A stretch of 64,000 nt of DNA from NCBI RefSeq assembly GCF_000429705.1, contig NZ_KE386941.1:496001-560000 (forward strand), read 5' to 3'. This DNA comes from Alteribacter aurantiacus DSM 18675 (GTDB lineage Bacteria; Bacillota; Bacilli; Bacillales; Salisediminibacteriaceae). Made by a program: the position numbers and the translations under genes. The notes beneath the pieces are model-generated. The model saw only the letters and a list, made by a program, of their open reading frames with translations, did not search any database and had not been told where the DNA came from. Positions 1 through 9,307 of this stretch are shown one piece after another; position 1 is the first letter of the stretch, and every line of letters begins with the position of its first letter.

Positions 1-34
1 TATTTTCTAGAATTGGAAGAGGGGGAAGTGAATC

Positions 35-793
35 ATGTCTTTACATGAGACAATTGATGTGCGTGAACTATCTGTACACTATCACGGACACCTTGCATTA
101 AAAAACATTAATTTTTCTGTTGATAAAGGGCAGCTCATTGGTGTGATCGGACCTAATGGGGCAGGGAAATCCACATTGATAAAAGCCATCTTGGGCCTTG
201 AAAAATCAAATGGAGATGTGAGTGTTTTCGGAGAAACGATCAAAACATATCGAAAGCAAATTTCCTATGTGCCACAAAGAAACACGATTGATTGGGATTT
301 TCCAGTGCGTGTGGAAGATGTCGTCCTAATGGGACGCTATGCTCATATTCCTTGGTATAAGAGAAGTTCCAAAAGAGACCGAGAACTGGCTAAAGAAGCG
401 TTGGTGAAGGTAGGTATGGAAGAGTTCTCAAAAAGACAGATTGGAGAACTTTCAGGTGGACAACAACAGAGGGTATTTATCGCAAGAGCGTTAGCTCAAA
501 ACGCTGATGTATTCTTCTTGGATGAACCATTCGTTGGCATCGATGTTAAATCTGAAGAGATTATCGTAAACCTCTTACATCAACTAAGAGATAGTGGAAA
601 AACCATTTTTGTAGTCCATCATGATTTAAGTAAGGTTGAGAAATACTTTGATCAATTAATCCTATTAAACCAAGAGCTCATTTCTGCAGGAGCAGTTAAA
701 GATGTGTATACACCTGAGTTTTTAAAGCGTGCTTACCAAGGCAGTGCGGCTGTACTTGATGATAAGGACGGGATTGTGGTGGTGAGCCAATGA
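35..793 (+). CDS. mntB: Manganese/zinc-type metal ABC transporter, ATP-binding protein
   Basis: This is the ATPase of a metal-chelate ABC importer that powers Mn(II) (possibly Zn/Fe) uptake at the inner face of the membrane. The 252-residue protein has Walker A GPNGAGKST at residues 39-47, signature LSGGQQQR at 139-146, Walker B FFLDEP near 160-165 and an H-loop His at 195/196. It overlaps the following permease gene by 4 nt (ATGA), so the two are translationally coupled. A solute-binding protein gene would be expected just upstream, outside the window. The family is certain; manganese specificity rests on similarity to MntB and on the presence of a separate zinc system at 6.8 kb. Confidence 0.85.
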   Translation: MSLHETIDVRELSVHYHGHLALKNINFSVDKGQLIGVIGPNGAGKSTLIKAILGLEKSNGDVSVFGETIKTYRKQISYVPQRNTIDWDFPVRVEDVVLMGRYAHIPWYKRSSKRDRELAKEALVKVGMEEFSKRQIGELSGGQQQRVFIARALAQNADVFFLDEPFVGIDVKSEEIIVNLLHQLRDSGKTIFVVHHDLSKVEKYFDQLILLNQELISAGAVKDVYTPEFLKRAYQGSAAVLDDKDGIVVVSQ

Positions 794-1659
794 TTGAGAA
801 TGTCATAAGCTTTGTAGATCAAGTGTCTCGGTATCCTTATTTACAAAACGCCATGCTTGCAGCAGTGTTGGTTGGGGTCATATGTGGTGTTATAGGATGC
901 TTCATTATCTTAAGAGGAATGGCTCTGATGGGGGACGCGATCTCTCATGCGGTTCTACCAGGGGTCGTCATTGCTTATATGATCGGAGTGAACTTCTTTA
1001 TAGGGGCAGTCATTACCGGTGTAATTACAGCCTTATCAATTGGGTACATTTCCCAGAATAGCCGAATAAAAGAGGACTCAGCTATCGGTATTATGTTTAC
1101 CGCGATGTTTGCTTTAGGTGTCGTTCTAATTACAGCTATGCGTGGATCGAGCGTAGATTTGTGGCATATCCTATTTGGGAACGTATTGGCTGTTTCTAGA
1201 ACAGATCTTTGGATTACATTTGGTATAGGAATCTTTGTTTTATTAGCCGTCTTTGTTTTTTACCGTCCACTTTTATTAAGTACGTTTGATGAGACGATGG
1301 CAAAAGCAACGGGTCTTCCTGTTCAATTTATTCATTATATGCTTATGCTATTACTATCCTTGGTTACCGTTGCTTCCCTTCAAACAGTGGGGATTATCCT
1401 CGTTGTTGCTATGCTGATTACGCCTGGAGCGACGGCGTACTTATTGACAGATCGCTTTCCAGTCATGCTCGGTTTAAGTGCCGTGTTTGGCGTGATATCT
1501 GCGGTAATGGGATTGTTTTTCTCTGTTATCTATGATGTTTCTTCAGGTGCATCGATTGTCCTTGTGGCTTCTGCACTATTTGGTTTAGCGTTCTTTTTCT
1601 CTCCAAAGCAAGGGATTGTGTTCAGACATTTCCGGTCTGTAGCTTCAAAACAACACTAG
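790..1659 (+). CDS. mntC: Metal ABC transporter permease (MntC/ZnuB family)
   Basis: This is a polytopic membrane permease of the ABC-3 family (289 residues, about eight hydrophobic segments), the channel partner of the preceding ATPase. The early motif GMALMGDAISHAVLPGVV, with its conserved D-x-x-x-H, is typical of manganese/zinc permeases. The ATG overlaps the stop of mntB. Only one permease follows the ATPase before a strong terminator at 1685-1721, whereas B. subtilis mntABCD has two, so this transporter probably works with a permease homodimer. Confidence 0.85.
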   Translation: MIENVISFVDQVSRYPYLQNAMLAAVLVGVICGVIGCFIILRGMALMGDAISHAVLPGVVIAYMIGVNFFIGAVITGVITALSIGYISQNSRIKEDSAIGIMFTAMFALGVVLITAMRGSSVDLWHILFGNVLAVSRTDLWITFGIGIFVLLAVFVFYRPLLLSTFDETMAKATGLPVQFIHYMLMLLLSLVTVASLQTVGIILVVAMLITPGATAYLLTDRFPVMLGLSAVFGVISAVMGLFFSVIYDVSSGASIVLVASALFGLAFFFSPKQGIVFRHFRSVASKQH

Positions 1660-1684
1660 AGGTTTTAAAATAAAAGAAGAGGGA

Positions 1685-1721
1685 AAAGAGATTATCATAA
1701 ACCGATAGTCTCTTTTTTTTG
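1685..1721 (+). terminator. Rho-independent terminator of the mnt operon
   Basis: The arms AAGAGA-TATC and GATA-TCTCTT (one mismatch) enclose a 7-nt loop and are followed by a run of eight T. It lies 25 nt after the permease stop. Confidence 0.8.
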
Positions 1722-1928
1722 TATGAATTTGGGTTTGATAGGACAGAAATACCGAGTAATTGGAAGCATACGTTTCTCTAATAATGGATAGGAGAGCTAA
1801 GTAATAGTAGGAAGGTTTTAAATAAGATAATAACGATTAAAGTCACTTTGTCAGGTTTGCGAAATTTGTCGAATGAGCGTAAGATTTACAGTCGTGTAAG
1901 TGAGGACGGTTCTGTAGGAGGGACATGG

Positions 1929-2657
1929 ATGAAAAGTAAATGGTCTTTCATAATCATTACGGCAGTTGCTTTTGTGATGCTTGGTGGAACGGTTATTGTA
2001 CTAGGATTTCAAAACCACCAAATGCAAGAGCGAGTCGCTGAAATAAAAGAACAGAAGGAAAAACAAAGAGAAGAGCAGATCTTGGCAGAAGAAACAGAGC
2101 AAATGCAACATTATATTGATCATCTTCCGGAAGACTACGATGTAGCAGGATACGATTCTTGGCAAAAAGCCACGATGATTGCTGATCACTTTGTGGAAGA
2201 TAGTGAAGGAAGGTTTAAAGAAGAGTGGGGAATATTCTTAGCTTTGGAAGCGGAGAAAAAAGACATCGACCCATTCTTAGTGTATGAGCTTCTCCGTGTG
2301 GAAACGGGAGATACGTTCGATCCGGAGACGGTTGGACCGAAAACGCAGTATGGACGTGCATATGGTATGGCGCAGTTTATGAAGAATACTGGCCCATGGA
2401 TTGCTGACATGGCCGATCTTCCTTACGAGGATGACCTTCTTTTTGATCCGTTTTATTCCATTCAGCTTTCAGTCGTTTATTTGGAGTTTTTGTTCAGCCG
2501 TTACGATGATTGGGATCAAGCTCTAACTGCATATCACCGTGGTATTTACGGAATGGAAGCTTACGTGGAAGAAAACGGTGACGCAAAAAGTTGGTATGCC
2601 GTTGAAATTCAAGAAAAAGCTGAAGAAAGTCAGCAACTCGTTACAGTCAATCAATAG
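1929..2657 (+). CDS. Membrane-anchored lytic transglycosylase-like (SLT domain) protein
   Basis: The 242-residue protein has an N-terminal transmembrane anchor (about residues 5-25), a charged coiled-coil stretch (about 27-60) and a soluble-lytic-transglycosylase-like domain with the family motif AYGMAQF and an upstream LLRVETG segment holding a candidate catalytic Glu. It probably trims peptidoglycan on the outer face of the membrane. I place the start at ATG 1929 because AGGAGGG lies 7-10 nt before it; a longer frame from TTG 1848 has no ribosome site. It is a single gene with its own terminator. The exact substrate cannot be read from the sequence. Confidence 0.75.
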   Translation: MKSKWSFIIITAVAFVMLGGTVIVLGFQNHQMQERVAEIKEQKEKQREEQILAEETEQMQHYIDHLPEDYDVAGYDSWQKATMIADHFVEDSEGRFKEEWGIFLALEAEKKDIDPFLVYELLRVETGDTFDPETVGPKTQYGRAYGMAQFMKNTGPWIADMADLPYEDDLLFDPFYSIQLSVVYLEFLFSRYDDWDQALTAYHRGIYGMEAYVEENGDAKSWYAVEIQEKAEESQQLVTVNQ

Positions 2658-2669
2658 TGCATTCAAATC

Positions 2670-2705
2670 CAATGCCCCGTAGGGATTCTCCTTACGGGGC
2701 ATTGG
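2670..2705. terminator. Bidirectional terminator between the SLT gene and ppk
   Basis: A near-perfect hairpin (arms CAATGCCCCGTAAGG-like and CCTTACGGGGCATTG) sits between two convergent genes, 12 nt after the SLT stop and 1 nt from the ppk stop, so it can serve both. Confidence 0.8.
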
Positions 2706-2706
2706 T

Positions 2707-4812
2707 TTATTCCTCATCATCTGCGTGTTTTGAAGCGAGTTTGTAAAAGACGAGTTGACTTTGCACCGATGGTTCAGAAGGTTCTCTCCTTTTGTACTCA
2801 TAATCGCCGTTCACTGTTTGGAGGCGAGCTTTCATATTATCTTTAAGAGTAATGTCTAGAACCTGTTTAATTCGTTCTTTGCAATGTTTACTTTCAATTG
2901 GGAAGAGGATCTCAATTCGTTTTTCCATGTTTCTAGTCATCCAATCTGCAGAAGAAAGGTATGTGTTTTCTTCACCGTTATTGTAAAAGTAAAACACTCG
3001 GCTATGCTCTAAAAATCGATCAACAATGGAGCGGACAGTGATATGTTCACTCACTTGTGGGACACCTGGTCTTAAGCAACAAATTCCTCTTACAATAAGG
3101 TCAATTTTCACCCCGGCTTGACTAGCTTCGTATAGCTTTAAAATGATGGATTTGTCCGTTAACGAGTTCATTTTTGCTATAATTCTCCCATTTTTGTACC
3201 TTTTTTCTTTTTCAATTTCTTGATCAATTAATTTGATGAATTGATCTCGGATACCAAAAGGAGCGGTATAGATCTTTTGCCATTCAGGTTTAGTACTGTA
3301 TCCACTGAGATGATTGAAGAAATTAGTAGCGTCTTGACCAAATGCTTCATCGGAAGTGATGATGCCCATGTCGGTATAAAGCTTTGCTGTGGAATCGTTG
3401 TAATTTCCTGTCCCAAGGTGAACGAATCGCTCTACTTGTCCTTGACTATGCCGGACGATTAAAGTGATTTTACTGTGAGTTTTGAGTCCCGTAATGCCAT
3501 AAATCACATGAACGCCAGACTTTTCTAGCTTTTTTGCCCACTGGATATTGTTTTCTTCATCGAATCTAGCTTTTAATTCAACTAATACTGTTACTTGTTT
3601 ACCCGATTCAGCCGCTGTAGCTAATGCATGAATAATGGGAGAATCGCCGCTGACCCGATACAACGTTTGTTTAATCGCAAGAACCGATGGATCAAGTGCA
3701 GCTTTGGTGATCCAGTCCACGATCGGTTGGAATGATTCGTAGGGGTGATGAAAAAGAACATCTCCTTTTAAAGCTGCAGCAAACAGGTCTTCTTCGTCAA
3801 CGAGATCTATGGGAGGTTTCGGGATAAGTGTTTCATTAACAAGGTGCTCGAATTCAGGCGCAAGCTCCTTGTATAATCCAAACAAAAAGCTAAGGTCAAT
3901 CGGTCCTTTAACTTCGTACACATCATCTTTATGAATTTCTAGCACGTTCGTTAAGAAGGAGAGAACCTTTTTGTCCATATTCCCATATTCCATCTCAAGT
4001 CTTACTGCAGCGCCCCATTTTCTTTTTTTTAGTTCTTTCTCAATTTGTCTGAGCAAGTCCCTAGCGCCTTCTTCGTGAATCGTAAGGTCGGCGTTACGGG
4101 TAATTCGGAATGGGGAGACGGACTTGACTTGATACCCAATAAACAAACGCCCAATAAAGTAGCTGATCACCTTTTCTAGCAAAATGAACTGCTTTATATT
4201 TAATCGAGTCGGAAGTTGAATGTAGCGTGTAAGAACAGCAGGTACTTGTACGATCGCAAGTTTTTCTCTTTCCCCCGTTAATATAACAGCCAAGTTCAAG
4301 CTTTTGTTTAACAGCATGGGGAACGGGCGGTAAGCATCGATAGCCATAGGTGTTAACACAGGCAAAATATACTGATCAAATCGGTTTTCAACGTATGCAA
4401 GTTGCTCTTCGGAAAGGTCTTTCATGGATAAAAAAGAAATGTTCTCTTTATCAAGTTCCGGTAAAAGTGTAGTGGTAAGTAAGTTGTCTTCCCGTTCGAC
4501 TAGTTTGTGGTTGGCATGACTGATTTCTCTTAGCTGTTCTTTAGGTGTAAGTCCTGCTTTATTATCGGGCTTATTAAACCCTGCTTTCACTTGATCTTTT
4601 AGCCCTGCAACACGTACCATAAAAAATTCATCCAAGTTTCCACTGAAGATAGCCAAAAATTTCAACCGCTCCAACAGTGGGTTGTCTTCGTCTATGGCTT
4701 CTTCTAATACTCGTTGATTAAAGGCAAGCCAGCTTAATTCTCGGTTATTATAATAAGCTGAGCTGTTTACGTTCACTTTACTACTCACCTCGTCTGATAC
4801 TTGATTCGTCAT
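2707..4812 (-). CDS. ppk: Polyphosphate kinase 1
   Basis: PPK1 reversibly makes long-chain polyphosphate from ATP. The 701-residue length is normal for the family. The N domain carries the typical opening NRELSWLAFNQRVLEEA, and the two phospholipase-D-like catalytic domains include the THSKITL motif (the phosphorylated histidine region) and the later LEHSRVFYFYNNGEE motif. It lies downstream of ppx on the same strand with a 144-nt gap that holds a PhoP-box-like array (4869-4896), so phosphate-starvation control independent of ppx is likely. Start at ATG 4812 after a GGTGGAT-type ribosome site. Confidence 0.95.
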   Translation of the reverse strand: MTNQVSDEVSSKVNVNSSAYYNNRELSWLAFNQRVLEEAIDEDNPLLERLKFLAIFSGNLDEFFMVRVAGLKDQVKAGFNKPDNKAGLTPKEQLREISHANHKLVEREDNLLTTTLLPELDKENISFLSMKDLSEEQLAYVENRFDQYILPVLTPMAIDAYRPFPMLLNKSLNLAVILTGEREKLAIVQVPAVLTRYIQLPTRLNIKQFILLEKVISYFIGRLFIGYQVKSVSPFRITRNADLTIHEEGARDLLRQIEKELKKRKWGAAVRLEMEYGNMDKKVLSFLTNVLEIHKDDVYEVKGPIDLSFLFGLYKELAPEFEHLVNETLIPKPPIDLVDEEDLFAAALKGDVLFHHPYESFQPIVDWITKAALDPSVLAIKQTLYRVSGDSPIIHALATAAESGKQVTVLVELKARFDEENNIQWAKKLEKSGVHVIYGITGLKTHSKITLIVRHSQGQVERFVHLGTGNYNDSTAKLYTDMGIITSDEAFGQDATNFFNHLSGYSTKPEWQKIYTAPFGIRDQFIKLIDQEIEKEKRYKNGRIIAKMNSLTDKSIILKLYEASQAGVKIDLIVRGICCLRPGVPQVSEHITVRSIVDRFLEHSRVFYFYNNGEENTYLSSADWMTRNMEKRIEILFPIESKHCKERIKQVLDITLKDNMKARLQTVNGDYEYKRREPSEPSVQSQLVFYKLASKHADDEE

Positions 4813-4868
4813 TCTTATCCACCATCCATCATCGTTCTATCTTTTCTCAGACAAGTGTAGCAAAAGAA

Positions 4869-4896
4869 TGTGAAGGTTATGTTAAGAACATGTCAA
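4869..4896 (-). promoter_or_regulatory. Candidate PhoP (Pho) box upstream of ppk
   Basis: Read on the minus strand, three hexamers TTGACA, TTAACA and TTCACA are spaced by exactly 5 nt (11-bp period), matching the TT(A/C/T)A(C/T)A-N5 direct repeats bound by B. subtilis PhoP. A degenerate fourth copy (TTGCTA) follows in phase at 4858-4863. The array lies about 57-84 nt before the ppk start. Regulation is inferred, not shown. Confidence 0.6.
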
Positions 4897-4956
4897 GAGT
4901 GTTCATTTTGGATATAGACGAATGAAATGTTGCTCCTGAAGTTTTCATACGTTGGG

Positions 4957-6480
4957 TTATGTTAGTAATTCAATTTTTATACCAAAAGCTCGTTCTACAT
5001 GTTTTTTGTATTTTTGAGCATGAAACACTTCAAAGTAATCATCTTTACTTTTTTCCAGTTTTAAATATAATGCATCTTGTGATTGCTCAGGATCAGAAAT
5101 GACTTTTTTTACAACACCTTGTTTAGAACGGTCTAATCCGTATGCAAGTCTTAAGATGGCGCCGAGTTTTTCATATTTGGATAAGTCTTGTTTTGGTATC
5201 CATTGCTTGTAAGGTTTTGAATATTGATTAAATAAAGACCGGTTACGAAAGGATGCGAGAAGAGCAACGGCGAGCCTTTTCGAGTGTGAAAGACCATCGA
5301 TTGATTGGTTGGTGAGCAAGTAAAACGTATGCTGAGATCTGGATTCGGGATGAATGGATTCTCCGATAAAAAAGACACGAGCTCCTAATTGAAGGAGGTG
5401 GATATCTTCGTTGCTAAAATGCTCTCCAGTATATCCTTCTAAAGAACGAAGCAAATATGTAGCCAGAACAGATAGTCTACGGTGGTGGTCGAAATCTAAA
5501 TGGTAGTCTTTGCTCAGTTGATAAAAGCTTTCTTCTGTTACGTTCGGAAACGACTCTACCTTCATTTCGCCTAGTAAGGTTTCAAAAAAGACTCCTTCTC
5601 TAAGCCCTTTATTACTAACAACATAATGATCAGCGTTAGTATATTCGATTAGGGTTTGGATCACGAAAATCGCTGGGAGAATAATATCAGCCCGGTCTTT
5701 AGATAATCCGTCCACTTGTTGACGTTTCTTTAACGGAAGAGATTGAAGGCGTTCAAATACAGACTTCACATCTCGATCTGACATTTCGTATTGATGAAGC
5801 CCTGATAATGGATAATCAATGGCATGCTGATGAACAAGAGCGAGGTTTCTTGCACTACCTCCAATACCTATGACTGTGCCAGTTGATTCTTTGAGCCATG
5901 GAAGGCTATCGAACGCTTGCAAGAGATAGTGATGAAGCTTTTTTAGTTCCTCTTTGGAAGGGGCGTCTTCAGTGATAAAGGTTTGTTTGAGTGTCAGAGC
6001 ACCAAAGGGAAAGCTGTGATAATCGTTTAGTTTCCGATCTTTAAAAAACGTAATTTCCGTGCTTCCTCCACCGATATCAATGGTAATTCCATTTTTAATG
6101 TCAGTTGAGTTAACGACGGCAAGAAAACCATAATGAGCTTCTTCTTTTTCAGAGAGTACGTTAAATGACATATCTGTATACGTATGGAGTAGTGCTTCAA
6201 TATCTTGGCGATTTGAAGCGTTCCGAACGGCAGCTGTAGCTACACCGTGAATGTCAGATACGTGATATCGCTCGAGGACGGAACGAAAACGTTTAAGGGT
6301 TTTTTTAATCACCTTCATGCCGTCCCTTGAAAGTGATCCGTCTTGATTAATGTGAGAACTAAGTCGAGCAACGACCTTTAAGTTTTGAATTTCTCTGTAG
6401 CATCTGTATTCGTTTATTTCAAATATCACAAGGCGAATAGAGTTTGAGCCTAAATCGATAACCGCAGTTTGTTTATACAT
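4957..6480 (-). CDS. ppx: Exopolyphosphatase, Ppx/GppA family
   Basis: This protein hydrolyses terminal phosphates of polyphosphate and possibly pppGpp. The 507 residues comprise an actin/HSP70-type ATPase fold, with AVIDLGSNSIRLVIFEI at the N terminus and TIDIGGGSTEI near residue 140, followed by a C-terminal HD-like helical domain. It lies upstream of ppk on the same strand, giving the usual degradation/synthesis pair. A TATAAT -10 candidate lies about 50 nt upstream on the minus strand. Assignment to exopolyphosphatase rather than guanosine pentaphosphatase rests on the ppk neighbour and length. Confidence 0.9.
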   Translation of the reverse strand: MYKQTAVIDLGSNSIRLVIFEINEYRCYREIQNLKVVARLSSHINQDGSLSRDGMKVIKKTLKRFRSVLERYHVSDIHGVATAAVRNASNRQDIEALLHTYTDMSFNVLSEKEEAHYGFLAVVNSTDIKNGITIDIGGGSTEITFFKDRKLNDYHSFPFGALTLKQTFITEDAPSKEELKKLHHYLLQAFDSLPWLKESTGTVIGIGGSARNLALVHQHAIDYPLSGLHQYEMSDRDVKSVFERLQSLPLKKRQQVDGLSKDRADIILPAIFVIQTLIEYTNADHYVVSNKGLREGVFFETLLGEMKVESFPNVTEESFYQLSKDYHLDFDHHRRLSVLATYLLRSLEGYTGEHFSNEDIHLLQLGARVFFIGESIHPESRSQHTFYLLTNQSIDGLSHSKRLAVALLASFRNRSLFNQYSKPYKQWIPKQDLSKYEKLGAILRLAYGLDRSKQGVVKKVISDPEQSQDALYLKLEKSKDDYFEVFHAQKYKKHVERAFGIKIELLT

Positions 6481-6727
6481 ACCATCACACCTTTACTGTG
6501 AAAAAATTCCTTGTATTGTTACTTATTATAAACGTTTTATGAGATGAATACGACTTGTTATGACAGACATGTAAGCTTATTATGGTAATGAAGACACGGT
6601 CATACAAAAGGGAGTAAAGATAAGTGGGGAAGATCAAAAGAACACCTTTATACGAAGTCTTTGGGTGAATGGAACAATAGTGCCACTTCTCTTTTGTTAT
6701 CATGGTAATGGCCTTCATGCACGTGTG

Positions 6728-6756
6728 TTTACAAACATAAACCCCTCATGTATACT
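6728..6756 (+). promoter_or_regulatory. Sigma-A promoter of the zinc transport operon
   Basis: TTTACA at 6728-6733 and TATACT at 6751-6756 are separated by 17 nt, a good sigma-A promoter. Transcription would start near 6763, just before the inverted repeat at 6776-6793. The 6481-6816 interval holds no supported gene. Confidence 0.55.
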
Positions 6757-6775
6757 ACTGGGAGGAATAAATCGT

Positions 6776-6793
6776 AATCGTTCTTAAACGATT
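6776..6793. promoter_or_regulatory. Candidate operator (Zur-type) before znuC
   Basis: A perfect 7-bp inverted repeat, AATCGTT-CTTA-AACGATT, lies just downstream of the predicted transcription start of the zinc operon that ends with zur. The overlapping left part AAATCGTAAT equals the left half of the Bacillus Zur box, but the right half does not match the 7-1-7 consensus, so the protein that binds is an inference. Confidence 0.45.
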
Positions 6794-6816
6794 GGGATTA
6801 AAGGGCTGTGATAACG

Positions 6817-7611
6817 ATGAGTAACATTATTGAGATAAAGGATTTGTCCTTTGCCTACCATGGACGTAACGTGTTAGAAGATATAGATTTATCTATTGAG
6901 GCTGGATCGTTTTTGGGGCTGGTTGGTCCTAACGGTTCAGGAAAGTCAACGCTAATTAAGTGTCTCCTTGGACTTGTGACTCCTGAAAGAGGAGAGGTTC
7001 GCCTGTTCGGAGAGCGTTTGAGTCGGTTTCATAAATGGGAGGACATTGGTTTTGTAAGTCAAAAAGCGAATAGTTTTAATAGCGGCTTTCCTGCAACGGT
7101 CTTTGAAGTCGTATCAATGGGGCTATACGGAAAAGTAGGTTTATTTCGTTTCTTAACGAAAAAACACAAAGAAAAAGTCCGGGAAGCGATCAGGCAAGTT
7201 GAGATGGAAGCATTTATGCACGAGAATATTGGACAACTTTCAGGAGGGCAGCAACAACGGGTTTTTATTGCTCGTGCACTAGTGAGTGAACCCAAACTGT
7301 TGATCCTGGATGAGCCTACGGTTGGGGTCGATGCGAAGAGCGTGAAGCGCTTTTACACGATGTTGAAAGACCTGAATCGAAATAAAGGGATTACCCTCGT
7401 TTTGGTTACCCATGATATTGGGGCTATGACTGAGTATGTGACAGATGTAGCCTGCTTAAATAAGCACTTGCATTTTCATGGTGATACGAAGGAATACGAG
7501 GAACAAGAAGACGATATGATGTCCCGAATGTATGGTCATGACGTACAGATTATTACTCACAACCATGAACATCATGACGATCATGCCCATGATGGAGGAC
7601 ATTCGTCTTGA
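6817..7611 (+). CDS. znuC: Zinc ABC transporter, ATP-binding protein
   Basis: ATPase of a high-affinity zinc importer, about 264 residues from ATG 6817. It has Walker A GPNGSGKST, signature LSGGQQQR, Walker B LLILDEP and the H-loop THD. The C terminus is a His/Asp-rich tail (HNHEHHDDHAHDGGH), as often seen in zinc transport proteins and likely metal-binding. It starts a four-gene unit with two permeases and zur, overlapping the next gene by 4 nt. GTG 6808 is an alternative start. No solute-binding lipoprotein lies alongside, so that partner must be encoded elsewhere. Confidence 0.9.
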   Translation: MSNIIEIKDLSFAYHGRNVLEDIDLSIEAGSFLGLVGPNGSGKSTLIKCLLGLVTPERGEVRLFGERLSRFHKWEDIGFVSQKANSFNSGFPATVFEVVSMGLYGKVGLFRFLTKKHKEKVREAIRQVEMEAFMHENIGQLSGGQQQRVFIARALVSEPKLLILDEPTVGVDAKSVKRFYTMLKDLNRNKGITLVLVTHDIGAMTEYVTDVACLNKHLHFHGDTKEYEEQEDDMMSRMYGHDVQIITHNHEHHDDHAHDGGHSS

Positions 7612-8438
7612 TCAGTGTATTCTTTCAATATGACTTTTTAAAGTATGCTCTTTACACAGGGTTGATGGTCGGTTTCTTAGCGCCTTTTTTAGGCGTTTTC
7701 CTTGTTGTAAGGAGGCTTTCGTTAATCGCAGATGCACTCTCTCACATTACACTGTCTGGTATTGCGTTTAGTCTCTTGTTAGGTAGGTATTACGGTTTCT
7801 TTGCAGGTTTGAACCCTATTTATATGGGGGCAGCCTTTTCCGTTGGAGGGGCTCTTATGATTGAGCGTCTTAGGACGGTTTATGTGTACTATAAAGAGCT
7901 TGCCATACCGATTATCCTATCTGCAGGTATTGGTATTGGTGTAGTGTTTATCAGCCTTGCGAACGGCTTCAATAATGACTTGTTTAACTATTTGTTCGGA
8001 AGCGTAGTAGCTGTCACTAAGTCCGACTTTCATTTGATTATTGGGATTACGATTGTAGTGACGCTCCTTCTTGTTCTGTTTTATAAGGAACTGTTTTTCT
8101 TAAGCTTTGATGAAGACCAAGCCGTCATTTCAGGCATTCCTCGTCGATTCTTACATGTATTGTTTATTATTATGGTCGCCCTTGTTATTGCGGCTTCTAT
8201 GCGAGTAGTAGGAATCTTGCTCGTATCTTCACTCATGACACTACCTGTAGCTGCGGCTATGCGCCTTGCGAGAGGATTTAAGCAAATGTTTGTATACGCA
8301 GTCGTTTTCGGTGAGCTGTCGGTTATTGTAGGACTGATCAGTGCGTTTCACTTGGATTTGGCACCTGGTGGAACGATCGTGATTATTAACGTTATTATCT
8401 TATTAGTAGTTGTGCTACTCACTCGAAAACGAGTGTAA
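7608..8438 (+). CDS. Zinc ABC transporter permease, first copy (ZnuB family)
   Basis: ABC-3 family membrane permease of 276 residues with about eight hydrophobic segments and the family motif RRLSLIADALSHITLSG. It starts at TTG 7608 with GGAGGA 8 nt upstream, overlapping the znuC stop. It is closely related to the next gene, so the pair arose by duplication and probably forms a heterodimeric channel for Zn(II). Confidence 0.88.
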   Translation: MISVFFQYDFLKYALYTGLMVGFLAPFLGVFLVVRRLSLIADALSHITLSGIAFSLLLGRYYGFFAGLNPIYMGAAFSVGGALMIERLRTVYVYYKELAIPIILSAGIGIGVVFISLANGFNNDLFNYLFGSVVAVTKSDFHLIIGITIVVTLLLVLFYKELFFLSFDEDQAVISGIPRRFLHVLFIIMVALVIAASMRVVGILLVSSLMTLPVAAAMRLARGFKQMFVYAVVFGELSVIVGLISAFHLDLAPGGTIVIINVIILLVVVLLTRKRV

Positions 8439-8451
8439 AGGGCGTGTGAAA

Positions 8452-9288
8452 ATGGAATTGTTACAACAGCTGACGTTTTTGGAAAGAGGTATCATTGCCG
8501 GAGTAATTATCGGATTCATTTGCCCTCTTCTTGGAGCCTTTTTATTGGTAAGAAGAATCACAATTATATCCGAGGCATTGTCTCACATCACGTTAACAGG
8601 AATAGCGGCTGGAATTTTTTTAAGTCAATCTGCGCTTTGGCTTGGATTTATTAACCCGCTTTATACCGGCTTGGTTTTTTCTTTAGCTGGTTCGCTACTG
8701 ATTGAAAAGTTAAGACAAATTTATAAACACTTTCAAGAATTGGCGATTCCGATTATTTTAAGCTCTGGAATTGGATTAGGAGCCATTTTGATTAGTTTGT
8801 CCCAAGGGTCATATAATGAATGGTATAACTATTTGTTTGGCAGTATCGTGACTGTTAGACTGGGTGACTTAGGGTTTATCTTTTTTACAGGTGTTTTAGC
8901 TCTCGTCATTCTTATTATGTTTTATAAGGAATTGCTGTCGATTTCTTTTGACCAGGAATTTGCGAAGACGAGTGGAATTGGGGTAAGAAAGATTAATTTC
9001 TTTTTCTCTTTATTAATTGCTCTTGTGATTTCAATGTCCATGAAAGTGGTGGGCATTCTGCTTGTTGGTGCAATGGTGACGCTCCCAGTTGCTGCGAGTA
9101 TCCAACTTGCTAAAAGCTTTCGTCAAGTGGTGATCTTCGGTATTCTATTCGGTGAGCTCGCGATGATCGGGGGAATATATTTCTCCTATCATTTGAACGT
9201 GGCAACTGGAGGAATGATTGTTGTAACGGGAGTCGTTCTATTGCTCATTGCTGTTATCTTAAAACGGTTTCGTACCGGTTTAGCATAA
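8452..9288 (+). CDS. Zinc ABC transporter permease, second copy (ZnuB family)
   Basis: Paralogue of the preceding permease, 278 residues from ATG 8452. It keeps the RRITIISEALSHITLTG motif and the same segment order, including the shared ELAIPIILS and MKVVGILLV-type stretches. The gap to the previous gene is 13 nt and zur follows 19 nt later, so all four genes are likely co-transcribed. An in-frame start at 8410 would overlap the previous gene and has no ribosome site. Confidence 0.88.
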   Translation: MELLQQLTFLERGIIAGVIIGFICPLLGAFLLVRRITIISEALSHITLTGIAAGIFLSQSALWLGFINPLYTGLVFSLAGSLLIEKLRQIYKHFQELAIPIILSSGIGLGAILISLSQGSYNEWYNYLFGSIVTVRLGDLGFIFFTGVLALVILIMFYKELLSISFDQEFAKTSGIGVRKINFFFSLLIALVISMSMKVVGILLVGAMVTLPVAASIQLAKSFRQVVIFGILFGELAMIGGIYFSYHLNVATGGMIVVTGVVLLLIAVILKRFRTGLA

Positions 9289-9307
9289 AACAGGAGGTTG
9301 TACGGAC

